Made by a program: the position numbers and the translations under genes
In this document: one piece after another, positions 33,030 to 37,828 of the stretch
Numbering within the stretch: position 1 is the stretch's first letter
How the letters are laid out: each line of letters opens with the position of its first letter
DNA from: a virus
Length of the DNA stretch: 37,828 bases
IMG/VR virus record: IMGVR_UViG_3300032271_001060
Coordinates: 1 to 37,828 of that record
Direction: 5' to 3' (one strand)
Notes under the pieces: generated by a model
The model's database searches: none
Seen by the model: the letters and a program-made list of their open reading frames with translations, nothing else
Told to the model about the DNA's origin: nothing

Positions 33030-33766
33030 TAGCTTAAAACCCTCCATGCTGTTGCTGCCACGATAGGAACCTGGGCATTTCCAAGGCTTTTAATGCGGTC
33101 CACATAATCGGGAACCCCATCACGAGTTCCGTTATAAAAACACTCGCTTTCAGCGGGTCTTTTTCGGATTTCCTCAATCCTTCTGCCAAGTTGGCTCCCC
33201 GATATTCCGGTGATCCTGCGAACCGGTTTCTCGTGGTCCCGCGCCACATGCCGGCTACAGGAGTTGGCAACCAACCAGAACCTGGAGCGGCGATGAGGCA
33301 ACGCGGCGATGTCTGCTCCCAAACGACCCCACCTTGCATCATACCCCATGCCGGCAAGGTCACCGAGGACCATGGCAAGTCCTCCTCCCACAAGTGTTGG
33401 TGTGTTTTCCACGAACACTCTTTTTGGCAATACCTCACCGACGATTCTCGCCATATGCCTCCATAAGCCACTGCGGGAACCTGTAATGTCCCCAGGGATG
33501 TGCTTCCATCGCCTTCCCGCGACACTGATGTCTGTGCAGGGGAAACCTCCGCAAATGACATCGACCTTTCCTCTCCAAGGTTTTCCGTCAAATGTCGCGA
33601 CATCGTCCCAGATGGGGAATCTTGGAAGTGCCCGATCCCGTTGTCTTTGCAAAAGGACGTGCCTGCAGTAGGGGTCAAGTTCAACAGCACACACGGTGGT
33701 ATGTCCGAGAAGGTGCCCGCCGAGGATTCCTCCCCCGATGCCAGCAAATAGGTGTAGCTCATTCAA
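33029..33766 (-). CDS. DNA (cytosine-5)-methyltransferase
   Basis: This 245-residue enzyme has C5-methyltransferase motifs: I as LFAGIGGG near the start, IV as CGGFPCTDIS with the catalytic Cys, VI as FVENTP (usually ENV), VIII as RRSRFWLVAN and X as SLGNAQVPIVAA. It would methylate cytosine using S-adenosylmethionine, probably to protect phage DNA from host restriction. The target-recognition region between VIII and X is very short, giving a minimal enzyme. The frame has no ATG near its start: TTG at 33766 is chosen since GGAGGAG lies about 7 nt upstream, with GTG at 33784 as alternative. A second long ORF occupies almost the same DNA in another frame. Confidence 0.88.
   Translation of the reverse strand: MNELHLFAGIGGGILGGHLLGHTTVCAVELDPYCRHVLLQRQRDRALPRFPIWDDVATFDGKPWRGKVDVICGGFPCTDISVAGRRWKHIPGDITGSRSGLWRHMARIVGEVLPKRVFVENTPTLVGGGLAMVLGDLAGMGYDARWGRLGADIAALPHRRSRFWLVANSCSRHVARDHEKPVRRITGISGSQLGRRIEEIRKRPAESECFYNGTRDGVPDYVDRIKSLGNAQVPIVAATAWRVLS
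33034..33762 (-). CDS. Long overlapping ORF in a second frame of the methyltransferase gene
   Basis: This 242-residue frame lies almost wholly inside the methyltransferase gene on the same strand. Its ATG is directly after the DUF1064 stop, about 10 nt from the same GGAGGAG. The product begins MSYTYLLASGEESSAGTFSD, has LPAWGMMQGGVVWEQTS and GWLPTPVAGMWRG, and ends ITELVMGFPIMWTALKALEM. I recall database proteins near phage cytosine methyltransferases with a similar W-P-T-P and W-L-M-G-W-P-I-G-W-T-D-L-K-P-L region. It may be a real dual-coded protein or a shadow kept open by conserved methyltransferase motifs. I lean only slightly to real. Confidence 0.4.
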   Translation of the reverse strand: MSYTYLLASGEESSAGTFSDIPPCVLLNLTPTAGTSFCKDNGIGHFQDSPSGTMSRHLTENLGEERSMSFAEVSPAQTSVSREGDGSTSLGTLQVPAVAYGGIWRESSVRYCQKECSWKTHQHLWEEDLPWSSVTLPAWGMMQGGVVWEQTSPRCLIAAPGSGWLPTPVAGMWRGTTRNRFAGSPEYRGANLAEGLRKSEKDPLKASVFITELVMGFPIMWTALKALEMPRFLSWQQQHGGF

Positions 33767-34116
33767 AACGTCTCCTCCACCCACATGCCGCGTTTGCGTG
33801 TGAATGCCTTGAACAAGAACATCGGGAATATCTCCGCGGCGAGCTTGATTTTGACCCTAGCATCGTCCTCCCAAAACCCTTTGACCTCGTGGAGTTCGAT
33901 GGTCATGTCGTTGGTCACGACCATGAAGTCGGGGGTGTAGGTGGTTCGGTCGGCAAGCCGGATCTTAATAGGTTCGTACATGAACGACCGGATCTCGCCC
34001 GCGGCTGCCATCAGCGCAAGCGAATCCCTGTACGCGGTTTCTAGCTTGTTCATGGTGCCCGCGACCCGCGGTGCCCGTGCTCGTGCGTATCTCATTCTGC
34101 TGCCTCCACCGTTCAT
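33763..34116 (-). CDS. DUF1064 nuclease-like protein
   Basis: This 117-residue protein matches the DUF1064 phage family, regarded as PD-(D/E)XK-type. After a basic N-terminus (SRMRYARARAPRVAGTMNKL) come helix AYRDSLALMAAAG, YEPIKIRLADRTTYTPDFMV with the catalytic-type PDF, and ELHEVKGFWEDDARVKIKLA with E-x-K. A Holliday-junction or other structure-specific endonuclease role is possible. It overlaps the zinc-finger gene by ATGA, and its last codons form the GGAGGAG that probably serves the next gene. Confidence 0.82.
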   Translation of the reverse strand: MNGGGSRMRYARARAPRVAGTMNKLETAYRDSLALMAAAGEIRSFMYEPIKIRLADRTTYTPDFMVVTNDMTIELHEVKGFWEDDARVKIKLAAEIFPMFLFKAFTRKRGMWVEETF

Positions 34117-34544
34117 ACTCCAACCTCCTCGTCCATCAACTGACCGAAGTCATAAACAGACCTGTAGCGGGATGCAGACATAGCGTCATACTCTCGCCGG
34201 CAATCTACACAGCAAAACCTCTGTGTTCGCTTAGACTTAACAAACTTATCCCGACACAAAGCGCACTTGCCCATTATTTCAGTAGCACCCCTCACAGTGC
34301 GTTGCTGGTCTCTCACTGCCTTATACGAACAATCCTTGGAGCAATACTTTTTAACTCTAGTGTGAGTGGTAAATTTAGACCCGCATTTCCCGCAAATAAG
34401 CTCGATGGTCTCTTTGGCTAATGCTGTCTTCATTCTGGCCCTCTCCTTAATGGCGATGCCCGCGCACTTGTAGGAGCAGGCTTTTTGTGCTGCTTGATTT
34501 GATGCAAATTCCGCATTGCACACTACGCATTTTCTTGGGTTCAT
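34113..34544 (-). CDS. Triple zinc-finger protein
   Basis: This 143-residue protein is built of three Cys4 units: C-V-V-C then CSYKC; C-G-K-C then YCSKDC; and C-A-L-C then CCVDC. Each has a C-x2-C ... C-x3-C pattern as in treble-clef fingers, separated by basic helices (KERARMKTALAKE, KAVRDQQRTVRG). Nucleic-acid binding is likely, with or without HNH-like nuclease; I see no HNH core. The ATG at 34544 overlaps the previous stop. It lies next to DUF1064 and the methyltransferase among DNA-metabolism genes. Confidence 0.72.
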   Translation of the reverse strand: MNPRKCVVCNAEFASNQAAQKACSYKCAGIAIKERARMKTALAKETIELICGKCGSKFTTHTRVKKYCSKDCSYKAVRDQQRTVRGATEIMGKCALCRDKFVKSKRTQRFCCVDCRREYDAMSASRYRSVYDFGQLMDEEVGV

Positions 34545-34858
34545 TGATCCATCTCCTGTCCCTGGGCCTCTCGGATTTCCAAGATGCAGTTTTTGAGCAG
34601 CAGGCACCTTTCGTCATCCTTGGAATGGAACGTCTTGAGGGTCTGGTACTGGTGGTAGAGCAGGCCGATTGCGATCTCAATCGCCTCATGCTTTCCCTCT
34701 GCCACCCCATCGGCATGGCCCAGGCCGTACCCGTGCTTGAATCCGTACTCGCACCGGTCCTTGGGGGTGGGGATGTATTCCTCCGGCGGAACACCTAGGT
34801 GCCGGAGTCCCAGGGTCTGCCAAAACTGCTTCCATTTCGCGTGGATCTTTTCAGTCAT
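34541..34858 (-). CDS. Hypothetical protein
   Basis: This 105-residue protein begins MTEKIHAKWKQFWQTLGLRH, has RCEYGFKHGYGLGHADGVAE and a helical end (LLLKNCILEIREAQGQEMDQ). The G-x-x-x-G repeats (YGFKHGYGLGHADG) resemble those in small helical phage proteins. No family assigned. ATG at 34858 overlaps the wHTH-like stop by 8 nt, and a palindrome variant lies 21 nt upstream. Confidence 0.62.
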   Translation of the reverse strand: MTEKIHAKWKQFWQTLGLRHLGVPPEEYIPTPKDRCEYGFKHGYGLGHADGVAEGKHEAIEIAIGLLYHQYQTLKTFHSKDDERCLLLKNCILEIREAQGQEMDQ

Positions 34859-35159
34859 TGTCTTCGGGGGTTTGGGGTCGTGTATATACACCAAGGACAC
34901 TAGCGTGTCGTTCTGGGCGGGTTGCTTGCCGATAACCGATTCGGGTGACGATCCCTGCGCGGCATGCCGTGAGGAACAATGCACCCATGGCATTGGGGGT
35001 GGGGGGTTCTCCGATCCATTGCCGGACATCCTCCGCGGTGATCTCGTTGCCGTTGGCGACAAGGGTCATGATCACGGAAAGGCCGGAGTCCCTCCATGAC
35101 TGCGGGGTGTTCTTACTCACTCGGTAGACACCAAGGTCTCGTAGGGTGGTGCCGTTCAT
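34851..35159 (-). CDS. Winged-helix-like phage protein
   Basis: This 102-residue protein has SWRDSGLSVIMTLVANGNEI, then ITAEDVRQWIGEPPTPNAMG, ALFLTACRAGIVTRIGYRQA and PERHASVLGVYTR. The helix-turn-helix plus basic loop and beta hairpin resemble small phage proteins that bind DNA in replication or recombination operons. It lies between two hypothetical genes downstream of the exonuclease and is coupled to both by overlaps. A transcription or replication regulator role is possible. Confidence 0.68.
   Translation of the reverse strand: MNGTTLRDLGVYRVSKNTPQSWRDSGLSVIMTLVANGNEITAEDVRQWIGEPPTPNAMGALFLTACRAGIVTRIGYRQATRPERHASVLGVYTRPQTPEDND
34879..34892 (-). promoter_or_regulatory. Palindrome variant within the early operon
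   Basis: The minus strand reads GGTGTATATACACG (12 of 14), near the 3' end of the wHTH-like gene and 21 nt before the next ATG. No AACAGATTG box. The spacing matches that at five other sites. Confidence 0.5.
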
Positions 35160-35482
35160 TTTATAGTGCGCTTGAACTTCCGGCTTTTGAAACCAAGTCG
35201 GGTGCGGATTTGGCAGGCCGGAATCCCGACAAACCGTGCGAGGATGTCGAGTTGTGGAGAGTTGAAGAACCAGATGAGTTCCTCGACTGCTTGCGGGCTT
35301 TCAATGTTGATCGGGCGGTTCCAACTCCCATCTTTTCGCCTGCTCCAGAACTTTTGGTTAACCGTGTGGTCGGGCCGAATGACGGTGAGTCGTCGCAGGT
35401 AGCGATAATCGTCCACTGCCTGCGCCAATATCTCACTGGCAAGTTCGCGGTAGTTGTCCAGGAGGTGGGTTTCATCGGTCAT
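35156..35482 (-). CDS. Conserved hypothetical protein after the exonuclease
   Basis: This 108-residue protein begins MTDETHLLDNYRELASEILA and has QAVDDYRYLRRLTVIRPDHT, QAVEELIWFFNSPQLDILAR and a basic end (CQIRTRLGFKSRKFKRTIK). The NSPQLDILARF stretch occurs in small proteins of phage recombination operons. The function is unknown. It overlaps the exonuclease stop by ATGA and its own stop overlaps the wHTH-like gene start. Confidence 0.7.
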   Translation of the reverse strand: MTDETHLLDNYRELASEILAQAVDDYRYLRRLTVIRPDHTVNQKFWSRRKDGSWNRPINIESPQAVEELIWFFNSPQLDILARFVGIPACQIRTRLGFKSRKFKRTIK

Positions 35483-36411
35483 TTGGATTCAACCAGTGAA
35501 ATTGTGTCCTCTCCAATGGTTGCCGGAATGGGTTCGGTCGTAAGTTCCTTCCAGCGCGCCTTCACTGCCTTGGTGTCCAACCTCTCGGAACCCTTTCGGG
35601 ACTGTATCTTCCATCCGGCTACAGGTGTGCCCGATACAATGGACTCCTTCACAAACCCAGCCACATCCATGTCCTTTTCCACAAGTGCCTGCAGCTTCTT
35701 GTACGCGGTGAGAAAGCGTCCGGCATTCTCCGGCGAAGCAAGGATCCACTCACGGGTAAGTGTTGTCGGCATCGCCGGCATGACCGTTAGTGCTCGCTGA
35801 GCGTCCGGCAACCATACAGGACAAGCTGAACGCTTCGCACACCACCCGCAGTATTTGTTCTCGCGGGGGGGGTCGCTCTTTGCAGTGACCCTTGAAATAA
35901 TGCCATCCACCATGGACTTGGTGGCATCGTATTGCCACGAGTGGATGTGATCCTCTCCGGTGTCGATCCCGACGATCACCGAGATTGCGGATGTTGCACC
36001 CTCCCGATCCATGAGCATGAGGGCATACACACCCATCTGCTCAAAGTAGGAGTTGGGATCCTCTAGTCGACCGGACTTGTAATCCACCAAAACCAGGGTC
36101 TTCTCATCCCCCTCGCCATGGTAGCCCCACATGTCCGCGGTTCCGAAGGTGATCTCATTTAGCTCACCGTCAATGTAGGTGAGGCGCGACTCCACTCCGC
36201 GGATGTCGGAAATAAACTCCTTCGCCCGCGCATAAGCCGATGCTGCTCCGGCATCCTGGATTGGGGTGCCCTTGGTGTGATGTTGCTCAATTGCCTCGTG
36301 CAGTTCGGTTCCGCGTTTGGCAGCAGGTCCGGCAACGGGGTTGGACTTGTACTCAATGCAAAGGTTGAGCTTTGGAAACGACGAAGGAGACAGGGATTCG
36401 TGGTGACTCAT
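35479..36411 (-). CDS. PD-(D/E)XK exonuclease, RecB/Cas4-like
   Basis: This 310-residue nuclease starts MSHHESLSPSSFPKLNLCIE and shows RGTELHEAIE (His38), FGTADMWG (Asp93), VLVDYKSGR (Asp110, Lys112) and QMGVYA (Gln125, Tyr129), the RecB/DUF2800-type catalytic set. C18, C188, C191 and C197 (NKYCGWCAKRSACPVW) are placed as in AddB and Cas4 Fe-S nucleases. It would resect double-stranded ends to produce single strands for the ERF annealing protein, which is directly upstream and overlaps by ATGA. The ATG at 36411 is chosen for this coupling. Confidence 0.88.
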   Translation of the reverse strand: MSHHESLSPSSFPKLNLCIEYKSNPVAGPAAKRGTELHEAIEQHHTKGTPIQDAGAASAYARAKEFISDIRGVESRLTYIDGELNEITFGTADMWGYHGEGDEKTLVLVDYKSGRLEDPNSYFEQMGVYALMLMDREGATSAISVIVGIDTGEDHIHSWQYDATKSMVDGIISRVTAKSDPPRENKYCGWCAKRSACPVWLPDAQRALTVMPAMPTTLTREWILASPENAGRFLTAYKKLQALVEKDMDVAGFVKESIVSGTPVAGWKIQSRKGSERLDTKAVKARWKELTTEPIPATIGEDTISLVESK

Positions 36412-37064
36412 GCTGCCACCTCCGTTCCGAATGCGTAAGCCACGACATCGGCCCACTTGGTGCAGAGACCTTTTAAGAAGTTGACCGGAAGGTCGCGGAC
36501 GTACTCAGCTTCAACACTTGCTCCCTTTTCGGAAAGATAAGCAAAAATGTCGGCCTCGGACACCTTGTCGGTATCCATGCGCTTGAACACTTCGCTTGAC
36601 CAATCCTTTGCAGGTGCTTTTGGTGCCGTTGCAACTTTTGCCGCGGCAATCTTCTGCGCGGGTGCCGCTGCCTGCTCCGGCTTGCATGCCTCGTTGCCAT
36701 CATCGTCGGACGCACTCAAACTCAGCAGACTCTGCAAAGAATACCGTCTCTGATAACTGCAAGCAGAACCGAGTCCCTGCATGTCGTGTTTGGCTACGAT
36801 CAACGGTGCCGTGGTTTCGATGAACTCGCCACTCTCGTGGAGAAGAATCGTCGTGAGGGTGTTGTCCCCCAAAAGTTGCAGGACGCTCAGACCGACATTG
36901 GCTAGGGGGATTCTGATGACTTCCAAGATCCCGCTAAGATCGGCAAAGCGATTCTTGAAATGAGGATTCTGGGCATTCTTGACGATGGCGGGTGCCGTTG
37001 CGTGGAACTTCGCCAGTGCTTTGGCAAGTGCCGTTATTGACTCTGACCGACTCATGTTGCTCAT
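36408..37064 (-). CDS. erf: ERF-family single-strand annealing protein
   Basis: This 218-residue protein matches the ERF recombinase family: ALAKFHATAPAIVKNAQNPH, FKNRFADLSGILEVIRIPLA, LSVLQLLGDNTLTTILLHES and then GLGSACSYQRRYSLQSLLSL followed by SASDDDGNEA. It anneals complementary single strands in phage recombination. A linker rich in Ala/Pro (AAAPAQKIAAAKVATAPKAP) leads to a small C-terminal helical domain. The ATG at 37064 is preferred; an upstream alternative start adds 22 residues of unrelated character. Confidence 0.93.
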   Translation of the reverse strand: MSNMSRSESITALAKALAKFHATAPAIVKNAQNPHFKNRFADLSGILEVIRIPLANVGLSVLQLLGDNTLTTILLHESGEFIETTAPLIVAKHDMQGLGSACSYQRRYSLQSLLSLSASDDDGNEACKPEQAAAPAQKIAAAKVATAPKAPAKDWSSEVFKRMDTDKVSEADIFAYLSEKGASVEAEYVRDLPVNFLKGLCTKWADVVAYAFGTEVAA

Positions 37065-37089
37065 GGGTTTCGTGTTTTGGGTTGTGTCC

Positions 37090-37203
37090 TTACGGACGGG
37101 TTGTTGACCGAATCTTTGGTTCTGAACCACTGAAAGGGCAGGGGCGCGGGCGATAGCCGACGAAGCGCAGGTAGGCTTCCCAGAGGCGGGTGAGGTACTT
37201 CAT
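37090..37203 (-). CDS. Small basic ORF
   Basis: This 37-residue frame starts at an ATG overlapping the previous stop as ATGA: MKYLTRLWEAYLRFVGYRPR, then PCPFSGSEPKIRSTTRP. It is basic with an amphipathic N-terminus. No family recognised. The coupling on its 5' side and lack of another gene in the gap support expression. Confidence 0.4.
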   Translation of the reverse strand: MKYLTRLWEAYLRFVGYRPRPCPFSGSEPKIRSTTRP

Positions 37204-37301
37204 CGGGTGAAGCGGGTGACGATCCATGTGAGGATCTCTGCGGCTTCCTCGCGGCATAGGACGAGGGTTGCGGTGGTGACGAGTAGGAGTAGTGCGATCA
37301 T
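37200..37301 (-). CDS. Tiny membrane protein
   Basis: This 33-residue frame has a hydrophobic N-terminus (MIALLLLVTTATLVL) and a helical rest (CREEAAEILTWIVTRFTR), so it would be a single-pass membrane peptide. It starts 17 nt after an exact palindrome and overlaps the next small ORF by ATGA. It could be an exclusion or regulatory peptide; none is proven. Confidence 0.45.
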   Translation of the reverse strand: MIALLLLVTTATLVLCREEAAEILTWIVTRFTR

Positions 37302-37317
37302 GTGTTTTGTGGGTTGA

Positions 37318-37331
37318 GGTGTCTATACACC
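37318..37331 (-). promoter_or_regulatory. Exact palindrome between the excisionase-like gene and the recombination operon
   Basis: The minus strand reads GGTGTATAGACACC, preceded by CTT. It lies 17 nt before the tiny membrane protein ATG and so fronts the ERF-exonuclease operon. There is no AACAGATTG box, which may separate early from later sites. Confidence 0.65.
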
Positions 37332-37335
37332 AAGA

Positions 37336-37563
37336 TTAAATAGAAGGAGATTCAACCAAGGCATCCAGGTCAGTGATTTTGATCAAGCGGGTGCGTCCCA
37401 GCTTGTGAAACCGGAGGGATCCATTGCTCATGAGCTTGTAAATGAACGCGGTGGTCACGCTGAGTCGGGTCGCGGCGTGATTGGGTCGAAGGTACTTGGG
37501 TTCGCTATATACACCCTTCTTAAATAGAGAGGGCTTGGTGGTTGGTGTAACGGGTGTTGTCAT
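37336..37563 (-). CDS. Excisionase-like / MerR-type HTH protein
   Basis: This 75-residue protein has a helix-turn-helix-wing pattern, YLRPNHAATRLSVTTAFIYK, LMSNGSLRFHKLGRTRLIKI and TDLDALVES, as in the HTH_17/excisionase family. Such proteins bend attachment-site DNA to direct excision or act as repressors. It overlaps the RHH gene by ATGA, making a two-gene regulatory unit at the right edge. A weak palindrome (9 of 14) lies inside it at 37502-37515. A role as excisionase is plausible because the integrase is in the same genome, though the gene is far from attP in this linear map and would be near only if the map is circular. Confidence 0.8.
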   Translation of the reverse strand: MTTPVTPTTKPSLFKKGVYSEPKYLRPNHAATRLSVTTAFIYKLMSNGSLRFHKLGRTRLIKITDLDALVESPSI

Positions 37564-37709
37564 TTTGATTTCTTTTTCTTTTCTAGGGATTCGGTAACGG
37601 GAAGTTTCAAGAATTCACTTTTGTTCAGACCAGACCTGCGAACCAGCAATGCTAGTTCCTTCAACTCTGCAGGGTCTAGCCACAAGGTCACGAGCTTCTT
37701 TCCTTTCAT
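37560..37709 (-). CDS. Ribbon-helix-helix DNA-binding protein
   Basis: This 49-residue protein has a basic start, a beta strand KLVTLWL, helix PAELKELALLVRRSG and a second helix after G-L-N-K-S-E-F-L-K, the standard ribbon-helix-helix (CopG/Arc type) layout. RHH dimers bind inverted repeats in DNA. It is the first gene read from the right, 31 nt downstream of a near-exact palindrome, and is translationally coupled to the excisionase-like gene. It is therefore a leading candidate to bind the palindromes, including its own promoter. The ATG at 37709 is used; a GTG six codons upstream is possible. The longer overlapping frame at 37615-37815 is rejected. Confidence 0.72.
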   Translation of the reverse strand: MKGKKLVTLWLDPAELKELALLVRRSGLNKSEFLKLPVTESLEKKKKSK

Positions 37710-37739
37710 TCTTGAATTTGGCACAACCCAAACTTGGAT

Positions 37740-37753
37740 CGTGTATAGACACC
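37740..37753 (-). promoter_or_regulatory. Near-exact palindrome upstream of the RHH gene
   Basis: The plus strand reads CGTGTATAGACACC, so one of 14 positions differs from consensus. It ends 31 nt before the RHH ATG. This fits autoregulation by the RHH protein, which is inferred. Confidence 0.6.
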
Positions 37754-37814
37754 TGTAAAGGTTTATTTTGCATAGTTGAATATGGAAGAGGCGAAACGGA
37801 CATCAATAATTCCA

Positions 37815-37828
37815 CCCCCCCCCCCCCC
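37815..37828. repeat. Right-edge C homopolymer
   Basis: The last 14 bases are C. The base before is A, and the run has the same polarity as the left-edge run. See the left-edge entry for interpretation. Confidence 0.8.

Noticed and set aside
37502-37515. Another palindrome copy inside the excisionase-like gene
   Set aside because: Only 9 of 14 positions match and one half-site is lost; it is mentioned under the gene but not counted.
37615-37815. 66-residue minus-strand frame at the right edge
   Set aside because: It begins at a non-ATG start beside the homopolymer and overlaps the ribbon-helix-helix gene, whose protein is a far better match to a known fold and is coupled to the next gene.
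1-37828. CRISPR array, insertion sequence or transposase
   Set aside because: No array of regularly spaced repeats, no transposase motif and no terminal inverted repeats were seen in either strand.

Overview
The window is a nearly complete genome of an uncultured tailed phage (Caudoviricetes) with podovirus-type virion genes and a temperate lifestyle. The type rests on a podophage head-tail connector (portal), tail tubular protein A, a large tail nozzle protein, internal virion proteins, a T7-like fibre N-terminus, a terminase pair, a tyrosine integrase, an excisionase-like protein and a tRNA 3'-end fragment beside the integrase. I see no phage RNA or DNA polymerase, so it is not an Autographiviridae-type T7 relative and probably relies on host polymerases. 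The host cannot be read directly. The integrase has Asn where most tyrosine recombinases carry the first His of the H-x-x-R-H box, a trait I associate with integrases from Verrucomicrobiota and other PVC bacteria, so that phylum is a tentative guess.

Every gene I accept lies on the minus strand, so transcription runs from the right edge to the left. Right to left: (1) early control and recombination: a 49-residue ribbon-helix-helix protein, an excisionase-like protein, two tiny ORFs, an ERF single-strand annealing protein and a PD-(D/E)XK exonuclease; (2) small DNA-transaction genes: a wHTH-like protein, a triple zinc-finger protein, a DUF1064 nuclease-like protein, a C5-cytosine methyltransferase with a second long ORF in another frame, a DUF1376 replication protein, a DnaC-like helicase loader, SSB and DUF3310; (3) packaging: small and large terminase and a GNAT/Mom-like protein; (4) head: proline-rich protein, portal, Bbp19-like protein, scaffold and a major capsid gene with its own transcription unit; (5) tail and ejection: tail tubular A, tail nozzle, cupin-like protein, two internal virion proteins and a 2586-residue polyvalent protein that fills a fifth of the genome; (6) fibres and accessory tail proteins; (7) lysis: membrane proteins, a 3TM holin and an M15 endolysin; (8) a metallophosphoesterase, a wHTH protein, a GNAT acetyltransferase, attP, the integrase and one gene cut by the left edge. 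Most neighbours overlap by ATGA or TAATG, indicating translational coupling.

The most striking non-coding feature is a 14-bp palindrome, GGTGTATWGACACC. It recurs at about twelve places, nearly always just upstream of the first gene of a module and often 17-21 nt before its start codon. Five copies carry an AACAGATTG-like box on their upstream side. The capsid gene is bracketed by two strong intrinsic terminators and has its own copy of the palindrome. No divergent cI/cro-like switch is visible. I therefore infer a distributed operator/promoter network, possibly governed by the phage's small RHH, wHTH or excisionase-like protein.

Both window edges are cytosine homopolymers on the same strand (20 at the left, 14 at the right). 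They may mark one C-tract in a circular map or an assembly artefact. The left-edge gene is truncated there.
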